This document shows, piece by piece, positions 8,201 through 15,727 of a stretch of DNA of 64,000 nt (positions are counted from its first letter, which is position 1; every line of letters starts with the position of its first letter). Origin of the DNA: Xylophilus rhododendri (GTDB lineage: Bacteria; Pseudomonadota; Gammaproteobacteria; Burkholderiales; Burkholderiaceae_C). The notes beneath the pieces were generated by a model. That model was not told where the DNA came from and ran no database searches. It saw only the letters and a list, made by a program, of their open reading frames with translations. The stretch lies in NCBI RefSeq assembly GCF_009906855.1, contig NZ_CP047650.1:1364001-1428000 (forward strand). The letters run 5' to 3'. Position numbers and translations under genes: made by a program.

Positions 8201-9101
8201 CCGCGACATCCGCGACGGCGGTGGTCACCGAATCGGTATCCGGCGACAAACGCGTCAGGCCGAAATCGAATTTGCCGGCACCGCCCCTGGTGAGCTTGCC
8301 GAGCGCGACCGTGGGCGGGTTCAGCGCGGTGTTGGTGAAGGTGCAGAGGATGCGGGCATCGTCCAGCATGGCCGCCGCGGGAATCGTGGCGGTGTTGCCC
8401 GACAGGACCGCCAGGTTGCCGCTGCTGTTGCCGTTCGCGGCCGCGTTCGAATCGATGCAGGAGACCGAGGCCGGGTTGGCCGGCCAGCCCCGCGGCACGC
8501 TGGATTGCTGGATCCTCGCGGCGACGCGGGCGGTGCCGGTGAAGACGCTTGGCGAATCCACCGCCAATCCGGCCTCAGTCACCGTGATCGTGGTGGATGC
8601 CGCGCTGGCAGCGCTGAGCAGGAAGCCGAAACTTCCCACGCCGTTGGTCGCCAGCTCGCGCAGGCGGATGACCGGCGGCTCGGGCGGCGGCAGGATGACG
8701 ATGGTGTAGGTGCTGCGAAACCAGGAGCCGTAATAGGCATGGGCGATGAAGGTGAAGGTGTAACTGCCGGCGGTCGTCGGCGTGCCTTTCAATTCAATAC
8801 CGTCGGCCCTGCCCTGCTTTTGGCCCCATAAGGCCAGACCGGGCGGCAGCGTGCCGGATTCGAATTTCCAATCCATGGGGCCGCCACCCTCGCTTGCCTT
8901 GCCGTAGTTATTCTTCATCCAGAAGAAGTAGGCCTGGCCGACCCGGCCATCGGGCGGTGCGCCGGTTTTCCAGCCCACCGCGTCATTGACCACCGCGAAG
9001 CCCTCCGAAGGAAGCAGCAGCGGGGCTGCCAACAGGATGGCGGCCAACGCGCGGCACGCCTTCAGGCTTCGCCAGCCCCTTTCGATAATGCCCAGCACCA
9101 T
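5211..9101 (-). CDS. Large secreted repeat protein (He_PIG, prealbumin-like, SdrD-B-like and DUF11 domains)
   Basis: A 1296-residue exported protein. An N-terminal signal peptide (ALAAILLAAPLLLPSEGFA) is followed by a He_PIG-type Ig domain (GTLPPGLAL ... GTPTTAGSYTFTF). Then come three tandem ~120-residue prealbumin/SpaA-like modules, each closing with CTFTNTA, a DUF11 module (VPAGQELSYLVKVTNQG), a further diverged CVFTNTA module, an SdrD-B-like segment (GIAGRLFNDVGS) and a C-terminal DUF11 module (PGETLEYRITYSN). There is no LPXTG, PEP-CTERM or outer-membrane barrel end, so anchoring is unclear. The start at 9101 is fixed by the perfect gaaggag two bases before the ATG, although the frame is open to 9242. 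Role inferred: cell-surface or extracellular adhesion or stalk protein. Confidence 0.75.
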   Translation of the reverse strand: MVLGIIERGWRSLKACRALAAILLAAPLLLPSEGFAVVNDAVGWKTGAPPDGRVGQAYFFWMKNNYGKASEGGGPMDWKFESGTLPPGLALWGQKQGRADGIELKGTPTTAGSYTFTFIAHAYYGSWFRSTYTIVILPPPEPPVIRLRELATNGVGSFGFLLSAASAASTTITVTEAGLAVDSPSVFTGTARVAARIQQSSVPRGWPANPASVSCIDSNAAANGNSSGNLAVLSGNTATIPAAAMLDDARILCTFTNTALNPPTVALGKLTRGGAGKFDFGLTRLSPDTDSVTTAVADVAVASSTVHQGLVGVAATIREARAPANWLANPTSVACIDTNGAASGNGSGNLANLVGDTATLPASTMAVQARIVCTFTNTARKEPTVTLAELATNGTGTFKFTLTDAASPVEVVVDVTAANVVATSTYVHRGMAGRSVTVLQKVPVGWPIYPVAMSCTDRNAAASGNGTGNLATLVGSTATIPATAMAYDADILCTFTNTARTNLGAQKEGPDTVPAGQELSYLVKVTNQGALTSGTTIVVRDNLPPIGQAFAVAPLAGVSSVDCGALPSRLGESLRCILVLPSGIAQGQTRFFTMQVRAPDAPVGTPLTNTATVDPEGGEPPPAPSPTLRAARSGASPASCISPACSMVTTIVVAPEPVVRKTFTPAALVPGARSLLTITLSNTMADQPMEGLGFTDHYPAGLVNAPGAVPGTTCGSGVVDLPDGSSLRLSAGGIAAAGSCTVTVPVTAAAVGSYTNILPAGAVTAPLGQPTTIAAAASLAVRPQPQLRLQVRTVGGVGGPFSFEQTNLAATPPGTVTMAVGEPTPAAPAAIAVLDTGSAVTLTETSFTDFVPTGGECRDANAATTGNPAVFGSLYGNMLTIAAAQLLPGADIGCVFTNTARSSLVGIAGRLFNDVGSAGGTANDGVANGQEAGMAGLGVVLSDCNGLVHDRSTSDGGGFYRLRLPADLAAGAGLCVDAAKVFGRQSTGASAAGSPLAAGSAVAVAGTAFTYTRDATTDRIAFTWPGSQQPAMSALDFGSVPPNSFLLSGLKNGTPGSTVTYGHLFKAATAGSVQFSVSRSTSSPPQSGWSELIYSDPACSGSVQPAGVRLYPPAVDQRLEAGQSICIVVQESVPVQALPGSHNTAQVQAFFSYSNSASALSASYQVEDLTSVSGNALNLRKEVRNVSQGTGFAVANQARPGETLEYRITYSNIAASPIGNLVIHDATPAYTSFVSAQADSTPAELSACAKTTPASALAADCAASQGSGGHGPLQWGFTGSLQPGSSGSVLYRVLID
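7597..8676 (-). repeat. Three tandem ~360-bp repeats inside the secreted protein gene
   Basis: Approximate units 8676-8317, 8316-7957 and 7956-7597 each encode about 120 residues with the same plan: an opening (V/T)xLxxL(A/T)xxGxGxFxF strand, SxxCxDxNxAAxGNxxGNLAxLxGxTAT(I/L)PA in the middle and CTFTNTA at the end. The DNA around the FTNTA codons is nearly identical between units. A fourth, diverged unit lies near 6780-6390. These are tandem domain duplications, not a mobile element. Confidence 0.8.
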
Positions 9102-9332
9102 TACTCCTTCACGATATTGGTATATCGCACAACGAAACCTGCAATACCAGAAAGCGAAACAGCCCGGCCGACTCTTTAGCCTTTTGGGACTATGGGCTCG
9201 ATATTCGAAGCGGCGGAGTTTATGGCAGGCCCGATAAGGCACAAGGGCCGCGATTCACATGTTTCCTTTATCTCTTTTCATTTCTCTCGACACCAATTGA
9301 CACTTGACCGAGCGCAGCGTCAGACTGCATGC

Positions 9333-10232
9333 GTGCCAATAACGCCTTCGCTTGCCTTCCCCGTCTTCAATACCTCCGACTTCGGCGGAGGCGACGGGGC
9401 CTTCTATTTCGACCTGGTGCGCCTGGAAGACCGGCCGGACATCCCGCGCAGCTTTCCCCACCGCCACGACTACTACCACCTGCTATGGATGAGCGAGGCG
9501 GCCGGCACCCACCTGCTGGATTTCGAGCGTTACCCGGCGCGCGCCAACAGCGTGTTCTTCGTCTCGCCGGGCCAGCTGCATGCCTGGGAATCCGCGATAC
9601 GGCCGTGCGGCTTCGTCATCAACTTCAGCGCGGACTTCTTCGTGCAGATGTTCCCGCGCGCCGACGACATCGCCCAGCTGCCCTTCTTCCACATCGCCTC
9701 GACCGCGCCGGTGCTGCACCTGAGCCAGGCCCAGCACGACGAACTGCGCCCCCTGCTGCTGGAGATGGAGCGTGAATTCCAGAGCGATGCCGAAGCCCGC
9801 ATGGACATCGTGCGCGCCTACCTGCTGGTGCTGCTGACCCGGCTGCGCCGCATCCATCCGCGCCGGTCGGGCGAAGGCGCCACACCGCTCAACCATTCGC
9901 TGACCCAGCGCTTCACCCTGCTGATCGACCAGCACTACCTGGAGTTCGCCCGGCTCGGCGACTACACCAGCCGGCTGCACACCACCGAGCGCCAGCTCAA
10001 CGAAGCCGTCAAACGCACGCTGGGCAAGACGGCCGGCCAGCTGATCCAGGAGCGCCTGGTGCTGGAGGCCAAGCGCCTGCTCGGCAACACCGCGATGAGC
10101 GTGGCCGAGATCGCCTTCCAGCTCGGCTTCGAGGACCAAGCCTACTTCAGCCGCTTCTTCAAGAAGCAGGCCGGCGTGACGCCGGGCGAGTTCAAGAAGC
10201 GCTTCGGCGCCGAGGCCCCGATCGCGGCCTAG
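9333..10232 (+). CDS. AraC-family transcriptional regulator
   Basis: About 299 residues. The N-terminal cupin-like sensor half contains HRHDYYHLLWM and SPGQLHAW. The C-terminal half has the double helix-turn-helix of the AraC family: HTTERQLNEAVKRTLGKTAGQLI, then MSVAEIAFQLGFEDQAYFSRFFKKQAG, ending in the typical TPGEFKKRFG. The frame is open from an ATG at 9192, but the family alignment begins after the GTG at 9333, which I prefer; the start is uncertain. It is divergent from the secreted repeat protein and directly upstream of the Bug/LctP genes, so it is the likely regulator of one or both. A hairpin overlaps its stop codon. Confidence 0.85.
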   Translation: MPITPSLAFPVFNTSDFGGGDGAFYFDLVRLEDRPDIPRSFPHRHDYYHLLWMSEAAGTHLLDFERYPARANSVFFVSPGQLHAWESAIRPCGFVINFSADFFVQMFPRADDIAQLPFFHIASTAPVLHLSQAQHDELRPLLLEMEREFQSDAEARMDIVRAYLLVLLTRLRRIHPRRSGEGATPLNHSLTQRFTLLIDQHYLEFARLGDYTSRLHTTERQLNEAVKRTLGKTAGQLIQERLVLEAKRLLGNTAMSVAEIAFQLGFEDQAYFSRFFKKQAGVTPGEFKKRFGAEAPIAA

Positions 10233-10251
10233 GAGCCGCCCGGGCTCCTAG
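10229..10251 (+). terminator. Hairpin at the end of the AraC gene
   Basis: A perfect 9-bp stem (ctaggagcc / ggctcctag) with a 5-base loop includes the TAG stop codon of the AraC gene. It is followed by gcgaaaa, with no real T tract. It could act as a terminator or a 3'-end stabiliser separating the regulator from the transporter genes. Confidence 0.45.
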
Positions 10252-10308
10252 CGAAAACCCCAGGCCGGCCGCGCGAAAACGTGCAACAGAAGCTCGTTTA
10301 AGTCCTAA

Positions 10309-10323
10309 CGCCCCCAGGGGGCG
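10309..10323. promoter_or_regulatory. Inverted repeat upstream of the Bug-protein gene
   Basis: The palindrome CGCCCCC-A-GGGGGCG lies 75 bases before the GTG of the Bug-type binding protein, in the 166-base gap after the AraC gene. Its perfect symmetry suggests an operator or a leader hairpin. No specific regulator can be assigned, although the adjacent AraC protein is the obvious candidate. Confidence 0.3.
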
Positions 10324-10398
10324 CCTGCCTACAGTGTGTCTTTCGACGAACACACGCCGGGCGCGGCCGATGGCGCCCCGCCGGGCAGGAGACAAGAC

Positions 10399-11373
10399 GT
10401 GAATCCAGCCAAGAGGGCCAGCGCCCTGGCGCTAGCCTGCGCCCTGACTTTTCCGGCCTTCGGCCAGACGGCGGCAAGTTATCCCGACCGCCCGATCCGC
10501 ATCGTCGTGCCTTTCGCCGCCGGCGGCGCCACCGACGTGATCGCGCGGGTGGTCGGCCAGAAGCTCTCCACCCAGCTCGGCCAGCCGGTGGTGGTGGAGA
10601 ACAAGGCCGGCGCCAACGGCAACATCGGCGCGGTCACGGTGGCGCGCGCCGCGCCGGACGGCTACACCATCCTGATGGCCACCTCCAGCCATGCGATCAA
10701 CGCCACGCTCTACCGCAAGCTCGACTACAGCCTGACACGCGACCTCACGGCGCTGTCCAACCTGGCCTCGGTGCCGCTGGTGCTGGTGGTCAACCCCGAG
10801 GTGCCGGCGCGAACGGTGGCCGAGTTCGTGGCCTATGCCAAGGCCCAGGGCGACAAACTCAATTTCGGCTCCGGCGGCAACGGCACCGCCGCCCACCTGG
10901 CCGGCGAGCAGTTCAACACCCTCACCGGCACCCGGCTGCAGCATGTGGCCTACAAGGGCGGTGCGCTGGCGCAGACCGACCTGATGGGCGGCCAGATCCA
11001 GGCCATGTTCGCCAACCTGCCCGAGGTGCTGTCGCAGGTCCAGGCCGGCAAGCTGGTACCGCTGGCCGTCACCGGCAACAGCCGCCGGGCCAATCTGCCC
11101 AAGGTGCCGACCTTCGCCGAGGCCGGTGTGGCCCAGATGGACCTGCGTTCCTGGTTCGGCCTGTTCGCCCCGGCCGCCACGCCCGCGCCCGTCGTCGCCA
11201 GGCTCTCGGCCGCCCTGGCCCAGTCGGTGGCAGACGGCGCGGTGCAGGCACGGCTGAAGGAGCTGGGCGCCGACCCGATCGGCGACACCCACGAAGCCTT
11301 CCAGAAGTTCGTGGCGCTCGACGTGCCGCGCTGGGGCGCGCTGGTGGAGCGCTCGGGCGCCACGGCCGACTGA
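10399..11373 (+). CDS. Bug-family tripartite tricarboxylate transporter substrate-binding protein
   Basis: A 324-residue periplasmic binding protein of the TctC/Bug family. A signal peptide (ASALALACALTFPAFGQTAA) precedes the hallmark YPDRPIRIVVPFAAGGATDVIAR. Further family marks are VVENKAGANGNIG, PDGYTILMAT and the LPEVLSQVQAGKLVPLAV loop. The GTG at 10399 is chosen because aggaga lies upstream and the signal peptide starts there; the earlier ATG at 10336 adds unrelated residues. No TctA/TctB membrane subunits are adjacent, as is common for Bug proteins. It heads a same-strand group with NIPSNAP, LctP-type permease and SDR genes, so it probably serves in sensing or uptake of the same carboxylate. 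Confidence 0.9.
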   Translation: MNPAKRASALALACALTFPAFGQTAASYPDRPIRIVVPFAAGGATDVIARVVGQKLSTQLGQPVVVENKAGANGNIGAVTVARAAPDGYTILMATSSHAINATLYRKLDYSLTRDLTALSNLASVPLVLVVNPEVPARTVAEFVAYAKAQGDKLNFGSGGNGTAAHLAGEQFNTLTGTRLQHVAYKGGALAQTDLMGGQIQAMFANLPEVLSQVQAGKLVPLAVTGNSRRANLPKVPTFAEAGVAQMDLRSWFGLFAPAATPAPVVARLSAALAQSVADGAVQARLKELGADPIGDTHEAFQKFVALDVPRWGALVERSGATAD

Positions 11374-11396
11374 CATTCCGTTCCCGTCTCCCGCCT

Positions 11397-11424
11397 CTCC
11401 CAACTCCCAACTCCCAACTCCCGA
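11397..11424. repeat. Four tandem copies of a 7-bp repeat
   Basis: CTCCCAA is repeated three times, followed by a fourth copy with one mismatch (CTCCCGA), in the 64-base gap between the Bug-protein gene and the NIPSNAP gene. It is just upstream of the region where that gene's ribosome-binding site would lie. Copy number could vary by slippage. Confidence 0.7.
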
Positions 11425-11437
11425 TACCGAGGAACCC

Positions 11438-11755
11438 GTGCTCTACGACGTCCGTACCTACACCTGCCGCCCCGGCACCATCAAGCGCCATCTCGCCCTC
11501 TATGCCGAGCACGGCTACGACACCCAGCGCCGCCACCTCGGCGAGCCGGCCGTCTACCTGCAGACGGAGACCGGCAACGTCAACAGCTATCTGCACATCT
11601 GGGTCTTCGCCGACGCGGCCGACCGCAGCGCCCGCCGCGCCGCCCTGCAGGCCGATCCGGCCTGGGGCGAGTACCTCAAGAAGAGCGCCGACGCCGCCTT
11701 CCTGGTCGCGCAGCAGAACCAGCTGATGGTGCACACGCCCTTCTTCCAGCGCTGA
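11438..11755 (+). CDS. NIPSNAP-family protein
   Basis: A 105-residue alpha+beta-barrel-like protein of the NIPSNAP family. It starts with the typical LYDVRTYTCRPGTIKRHL, has a central NSYLHIWVFAD strand, and ends with an arm carrying DPAWGEYL and NQLMVHTPFF. Bacterial members usually sit inside catabolic operons and have no firmly established reaction. The start is GTG at 11438 with gagga upstream. It lies between the Bug protein and the LctP permease, consistent with an accessory role in the same pathway. Confidence 0.85.
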   Translation: MLYDVRTYTCRPGTIKRHLALYAEHGYDTQRRHLGEPAVYLQTETGNVNSYLHIWVFADAADRSARRAALQADPAWGEYLKKSADAAFLVAQQNQLMVHTPFFQR

Positions 11756-11819
11756 ACGCCGGCACGCGCCCGCCACGAGGCGCGGCCGCAGGACAAGACA
11801 AGAACAAGACGGAGACAGC

Positions 11820-13427
11820 ATGTACCAGCAAATCTACGACCCGATCGCCGGGTCGCTCTTCTATTCCTCGCTGCTGGCGGCCCTGCCGCTGCTCAGCATG
11901 TTCGTCATGCTGGGCTGGCTGCGCATCGCGCCGCAGATCGCCGCGGCGGTGTCGCTGGCGGTCTGCGTGCTGGTGGCCGTGCTCGGCTACCGCATGCCCT
12001 GGTCGCTGGCGCTGGACGTGGGCCTGTACGGCGCGGCCTTCAGCGTGCTGACCGTGCTCTGGATCATCGTCAACGCGATCTGGCTCTACAACCTGACGGT
12101 GAAGTCCGGCCATTTCGCGGTGCTCAAGGACAGCTTTGCCAGCATCAGCCCCGATCCGCGCATCCAGTCCATCATCATTGCCTACAACTTCGGCGCGCTG
12201 CTCGAAGCCCTGGCCGGCGCCGGCACGCCGATCGCCATCTCGGGCGCGATGCTGCTGGCCATCGGCATCCGGCCGATGAAGGCCGCCGTGCTGGCCCTGG
12301 TGGCCAATACCGCGCCGGTGGCCTTCGGCGCGCTGGCGGTGCCCATCGTCACCCTGGCCCAGGTCTCGGGCGAGCCCTTCGGCCTGCTGGGCGCCATCGT
12401 CGGCCACCAGACGCCGCTGCTGGCCGCCTTCGTGCCGCTGATTCTGGTGTTCATCCTCGACGGCAAACGCGGCCTGCGCCAGACCTTCCCCGCGGCGGTG
12501 GTCTCGGGTGTGGCCTTCGGGCTGTCGCAATGGGTGGCGGCCACCTGGATCTCGGTGGAGCTGGCCGACATCTTCGGCGCGCTCGGCTCGGCCGGGGCGC
12601 TGATCGTGTTCCTGCGTTTCTGGCAGCCGGCCACGCCCACCGTGATCGAGGGCGTGGAGCAGGCGACGACGCAACACGCGCCGCGCCATGCCAAAGCCAC
12701 CGTGTGGCTGGCCTATGCGCCCTACATCCTGATCATCGCCATCTTCTCGCTGGCGCAGATGAAGGCGGCGCAGCAGCTGCTGGGCGTGGGCACCTTCCGC
12801 TTCGCCTGGCCGGGCGTGGCCATCACCAGCGGCGCGGGCAAGCCGGTGGGCTCGATGTTCACCCTCAATGCCCTGTCGGCCACGGGCAGCCTGCTCTTCG
12901 TGGCCGGCATCCTGTCGGCGCTGCTGCTGCGTGTGCGGCCCGGCGTGGCGCTGGCCACCTACCGCGGCACGCTGTGGCAGCTGCGCTGGGCGATCCCCAC
13001 CGTGCTCTGCGTGCTGGCCCTGGCCTTCGTGATGAACTACTCGGGCCAGACCATCACCCTGGGCCGCTGGCTGGCCCAGACCGGCCCGGCCTTTGCTTTC
13101 CTCTCGCCGGTGATCGGCTGGATCGGCGTGGCCGTCACCGGCTCGGACAACTCCGCCAACGCCCTCTTCGGCGCCCTGCAGGTGGCCGCCGCGCACGAGA
13201 CCGGCATCCGCCCCGCCCTGCTGGCCGCCGCCAACGCCTCGGGCGGCGTGCTGGGCAAGATGATCTCGCCGCAGAGCCTGGCCGTGGGTGCCGCCGCGGT
13301 GGGCATCATCGGCCAGGAGGGCATGATCTTCCGCAAGGTGATCGGCTGGAGCCTGCTGCTCCTGCTGGTGCTGTCGATACTGGTCTACCTGCAGGCCGGG
13401 CCGCTGGCCTGGATGCTGCCCGCCTGA
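11820..13427 (+). CDS. LctP/LldP-family L-lactate permease-type transporter
   Basis: A 535-residue polytopic inner-membrane transporter with about 12-14 hydrophobic segments. Family signatures include TVLWIIVNAIWLYNLTVKSG, NFGALLEALAGAGTPIAI, VANTAPVAFGA and the C-terminal GSDNSANALFGALQ with ASGGVLGKMISPQSLA. These are the conserved motifs of proton-coupled lactate/glycolate permeases, and the length fits. An oxidase or dehydrogenase for lactate is not adjacent. The neighbours are an SDR, a ThDP decarboxylase pair and a D-2-hydroxyacid dehydrogenase, so the true substrate may be another 2-hydroxy acid. A CT-rich tract separates it from the SDR gene. Confidence 0.9.
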   Translation: MYQQIYDPIAGSLFYSSLLAALPLLSMFVMLGWLRIAPQIAAAVSLAVCVLVAVLGYRMPWSLALDVGLYGAAFSVLTVLWIIVNAIWLYNLTVKSGHFAVLKDSFASISPDPRIQSIIIAYNFGALLEALAGAGTPIAISGAMLLAIGIRPMKAAVLALVANTAPVAFGALAVPIVTLAQVSGEPFGLLGAIVGHQTPLLAAFVPLILVFILDGKRGLRQTFPAAVVSGVAFGLSQWVAATWISVELADIFGALGSAGALIVFLRFWQPATPTVIEGVEQATTQHAPRHAKATVWLAYAPYILIIAIFSLAQMKAAQQLLGVGTFRFAWPGVAITSGAGKPVGSMFTLNALSATGSLLFVAGILSALLLRVRPGVALATYRGTLWQLRWAIPTVLCVLALAFVMNYSGQTITLGRWLAQTGPAFAFLSPVIGWIGVAVTGSDNSANALFGALQVAAAHETGIRPALLAAANASGGVLGKMISPQSLAVGAAAVGIIGQEGMIFRKVIGWSLLLLLVLSILVYLQAGPLAWMLPA

Positions 13428-13455
13428 TCCTTTCTCTCTCTCTCCCCAGAAACCC

Positions 13456-14271
13456 ATGCAGGACTTCAAGAAACTCTTCGATCTCAGCGGCCGCAAAGCC
13501 GTGGTGCTGGGCGCCGGCTCCGGCATCGGCCAGGCCTCGGCCCTGGCCATCGCGGCGCTGGGCGCCCATGTGGTCTGCGCCGACCGCGAGGCCGACGGCG
13601 CGCGCGGCACGGCCAAGCTGATCGCCGAATCCGGCCAGGGCTCGGCCGAATGGCGCGCCACCGACGCGGCCGACGGCGAAGCCATCGCCTCCCTGGCCGC
13701 GCATGCGATGGCCACGCTGGGGCGGGTGGACATCGCCGTGTCCACGCCCGCGCTCAACATCCGCAAGCTGATCGTGGACTACACCGAGGAGGAGTTCGAC
13801 CAGGTCGTCAACCTCAACCTCAAGGGCGCCTTCCGTTTCCTGCGCGCCTTCGGCCGGCCGATGATGGACCAGGGCGGCGGCAGCATCGTGCTGTGCTCCT
13901 CCATGCGCGCCGTCACCATCGAGCCGGGCCTGGGCATCTATGCCTCGACCAAGGCCGGCATCGAGCTGATGGTGAAGGCCTTCGCGGCCGAGGCCGGCAG
14001 CTACGGCGTGCGGGTCAATGCGGTGATGCCCAGCATCATCGAAACGCGCCTGACCGCCCCGCTGAAAGAACGCCGCGAGATCTACGACACCTACGCGGCG
14101 CACACCGTCTTCAACCGCTGGGGCCAGCCCTCGGAAGTGGGCTCGGCCGTGGCCTTCCTGGCCTCGGACGCGGCGAGCTACATCAGCGGCAGCTCGCTCT
14201 CGGTGGACGGCGGCTGGACGGCGATCGACGGCCCGCCGACCGGGCTGACCTCGACCCGTCCCTCGACCTGA
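13456..14271 (+). CDS. SDR-family oxidoreductase
   Basis: A 271-residue classical short-chain dehydrogenase. The cofactor loop GAGSGIGQASA is near residue 19. The catalytic triad is complete: Ser in VLCSSMRA, then Tyr and Lys in YASTKAG. The C-terminal SGSSLSVDGGWTA is typical. It probably oxidises a hydroxyl group of the molecule imported by the preceding permease, from which it is separated by 28 bases. The substrate is not deducible. It converges on the amidase gene with only seven bases between the stops. Confidence 0.85.
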   Translation: MQDFKKLFDLSGRKAVVLGAGSGIGQASALAIAALGAHVVCADREADGARGTAKLIAESGQGSAEWRATDAADGEAIASLAAHAMATLGRVDIAVSTPALNIRKLIVDYTEEEFDQVVNLNLKGAFRFLRAFGRPMMDQGGGSIVLCSSMRAVTIEPGLGIYASTKAGIELMVKAFAAEAGSYGVRVNAVMPSIIETRLTAPLKERREIYDTYAAHTVFNRWGQPSEVGSAVAFLASDAASYISGSSLSVDGGWTAIDGPPTGLTSTRPST

Positions 14272-14278
14272 GCCGGTT

Positions 14279-15670
14279 TCAGCCGGCGCGCGGCGCCACC
14301 ACCGCCTCGATCGCCCGGCCCACGGCCAGCACATGGATGTCGGTGCCCGCCGTGCCGGCCACCATCAGGCCGACCGGCGCGGCGCCCGCCTCGTGGCAGG
14401 GAATCGACAGCGCGCAGCCGTCGAAGACATTCACCGCCGACGGGTTGCGCAGCATGCGGCCATTCCAGCGGTAGTAGCTCTCGTCGCTGGCCGTGACCTC
14501 GGCGATGGTGGGCGCCGTGTCGGGCGTGGTGGGCATGAGCAGCGCATCGAAGCTGGCCGACACCCGCTCCACCTCGGCGATGTAGTCGCGGCGCAGGCGC
14601 AGCAGGTGGGCATAGTCCACCGCCAGGGCGGACTCGGCCGTGCGGATGCGGCCCAGCACCCGCGGGTCGTAGCGGTCGGCCGAGGTCGCGATGAAACCGC
14701 GGTGGAATTCCAGCGCCTCGACCGCCGTCACCAGGCCGCGCGGGTTGATCTCGGGCGTGCGCTGGAACACCGGCATCGCCGTCTGCACGATGGTGGCGCC
14801 CGCCGCCGACAGCCTCGCCAGGGCACGCTCGAAGGCTTGTGCCACGGCCGGCGACAGGTCGTCCAGGAAGTAGGACCGGGGCACGGCGAAACGCAGGCCC
14901 GAGAGTGTTGCAGCTGCCGGCGCCTCCACCGGCTGGCCGGCCAGCACCGCGTCCATCAAGGCGCAGTCCTCCACCGAACGGGCGATGGCACCGGCCGAGT
15001 CGAAGGAGGAGGCCAGCGGCATCACGCCTTCCAGCGACACCCTGTTCTGCGTCGGCTTGAAACCCACCAAGCCATTGAGCGCCGCCGGAATGCGCAGCGA
15101 ACCGCCGGTATCGCTGCCGATGGCCGCCACGCTCATGCCGTCGGCCACCGAGATCGCGCCGCCCGAGGTCGATCCGCCCGGGATGCGCCCGGCCGCCCGG
15201 TCGAACACGCAGCGCGGCGTGCCGTAGTGCGGGTTCACGCCCAGGCCGCTGTAGGCGAACTCGACCATATTGGTCCGGCCGACGATGACCATGCCGGCCT
15301 CGCGCAGCAGGCGCACCACCGGCGCGTCCTGCGTGGCGGCCGGCTGGCCGATGAAGGCGCGCGAGCCGCCCAGCGTGGTCACGCCGGCTTCGTTGAACAG
15401 GTCCTTGAGCGAGATGGGAATGCCGGCCAGCGGCGGCAGGGTTCGGCCCGCGGCGCGTTGCGCATCGATGGTGGCGGCGGCGGCACGCGCGCTGTCGGCA
15501 TGCACCTGCAGGAAACTCGCCGCGCCTTCGCCACCCGGCGCGGCGATGGCGGCCAGCGCCTCCTCCACCAGGGCGGTGCTGCGCAGGCGGCCGCTGGCCA
15601 GCGCCTTGGAGAGTTCGGCGAGGCCCATGTTTTTCAGGACGGAGGAAGGCTGGTTGGCAGTCGAGGTCAT
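14279..15670 (-). CDS. Amidase-signature-family hydrolase
   Basis: A 463-residue amidase with the complete Ser-cisSer-Lys machinery. The Lys is in ISLKDLFN, the cis-Ser lies in GGSTSGG and the nucleophile Ser in GSDTGGS. The length is that of stand-alone amidases and not of GatA in a GatCAB cluster; no gatB or gatC is nearby. The ATG at 15670 precedes TSTANQPSS. It is on the minus strand, downstream of the LysR gene by 57 bases, so the two are probably co-transcribed. It may release a carboxylate from an amide that feeds the flanking plus-strand genes (inference). Confidence 0.9.
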   Translation of the reverse strand: MTSTANQPSSVLKNMGLAELSKALASGRLRSTALVEEALAAIAAPGGEGAASFLQVHADSARAAAATIDAQRAAGRTLPPLAGIPISLKDLFNEAGVTTLGGSRAFIGQPAATQDAPVVRLLREAGMVIVGRTNMVEFAYSGLGVNPHYGTPRCVFDRAAGRIPGGSTSGGAISVADGMSVAAIGSDTGGSLRIPAALNGLVGFKPTQNRVSLEGVMPLASSFDSAGAIARSVEDCALMDAVLAGQPVEAPAAATLSGLRFAVPRSYFLDDLSPAVAQAFERALARLSAAGATIVQTAMPVFQRTPEINPRGLVTAVEALEFHRGFIATSADRYDPRVLGRIRTAESALAVDYAHLLRLRRDYIAEVERVSASFDALLMPTTPDTAPTIAEVTASDESYYRWNGRMLRNPSAVNVFDGCALSIPCHEAGAAPVGLMVAGTAGTDIHVLAVGRAIEAVVAPRAG

Positions 15671-15727
15671 GGCAGAAAACGAGTCGAACGGAACGCCGCA
15701 AGGATAGCGGCAGCGCCAGGGCCGGTC

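Noticed and set aside
5913..8831. 972-residue plus-strand open frame opposite the secreted repeat protein
   Set aside because: Composition (G, R, A, H, Q) is that of an antisense shadow in GC-rich DNA; the opposite strand has a signal peptide and domains.
9133..9158. Possible second Hrp-type box (CGAA repeats) before the secreted repeat protein
   Set aside because: The half-sites are 18 bases apart in place of the required 16, and the flanking bases do not fit.
9297..9325. TTGACA as a -35 element for the AraC gene
   Set aside because: No acceptable -10 at the right distance, and a transcript from it would start almost at the preferred GTG.
11676..13766. 696-residue minus-strand open frame opposite the LctP permease
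   Set aside because: Shadow of a permease gene with strong family motifs on the other strand.
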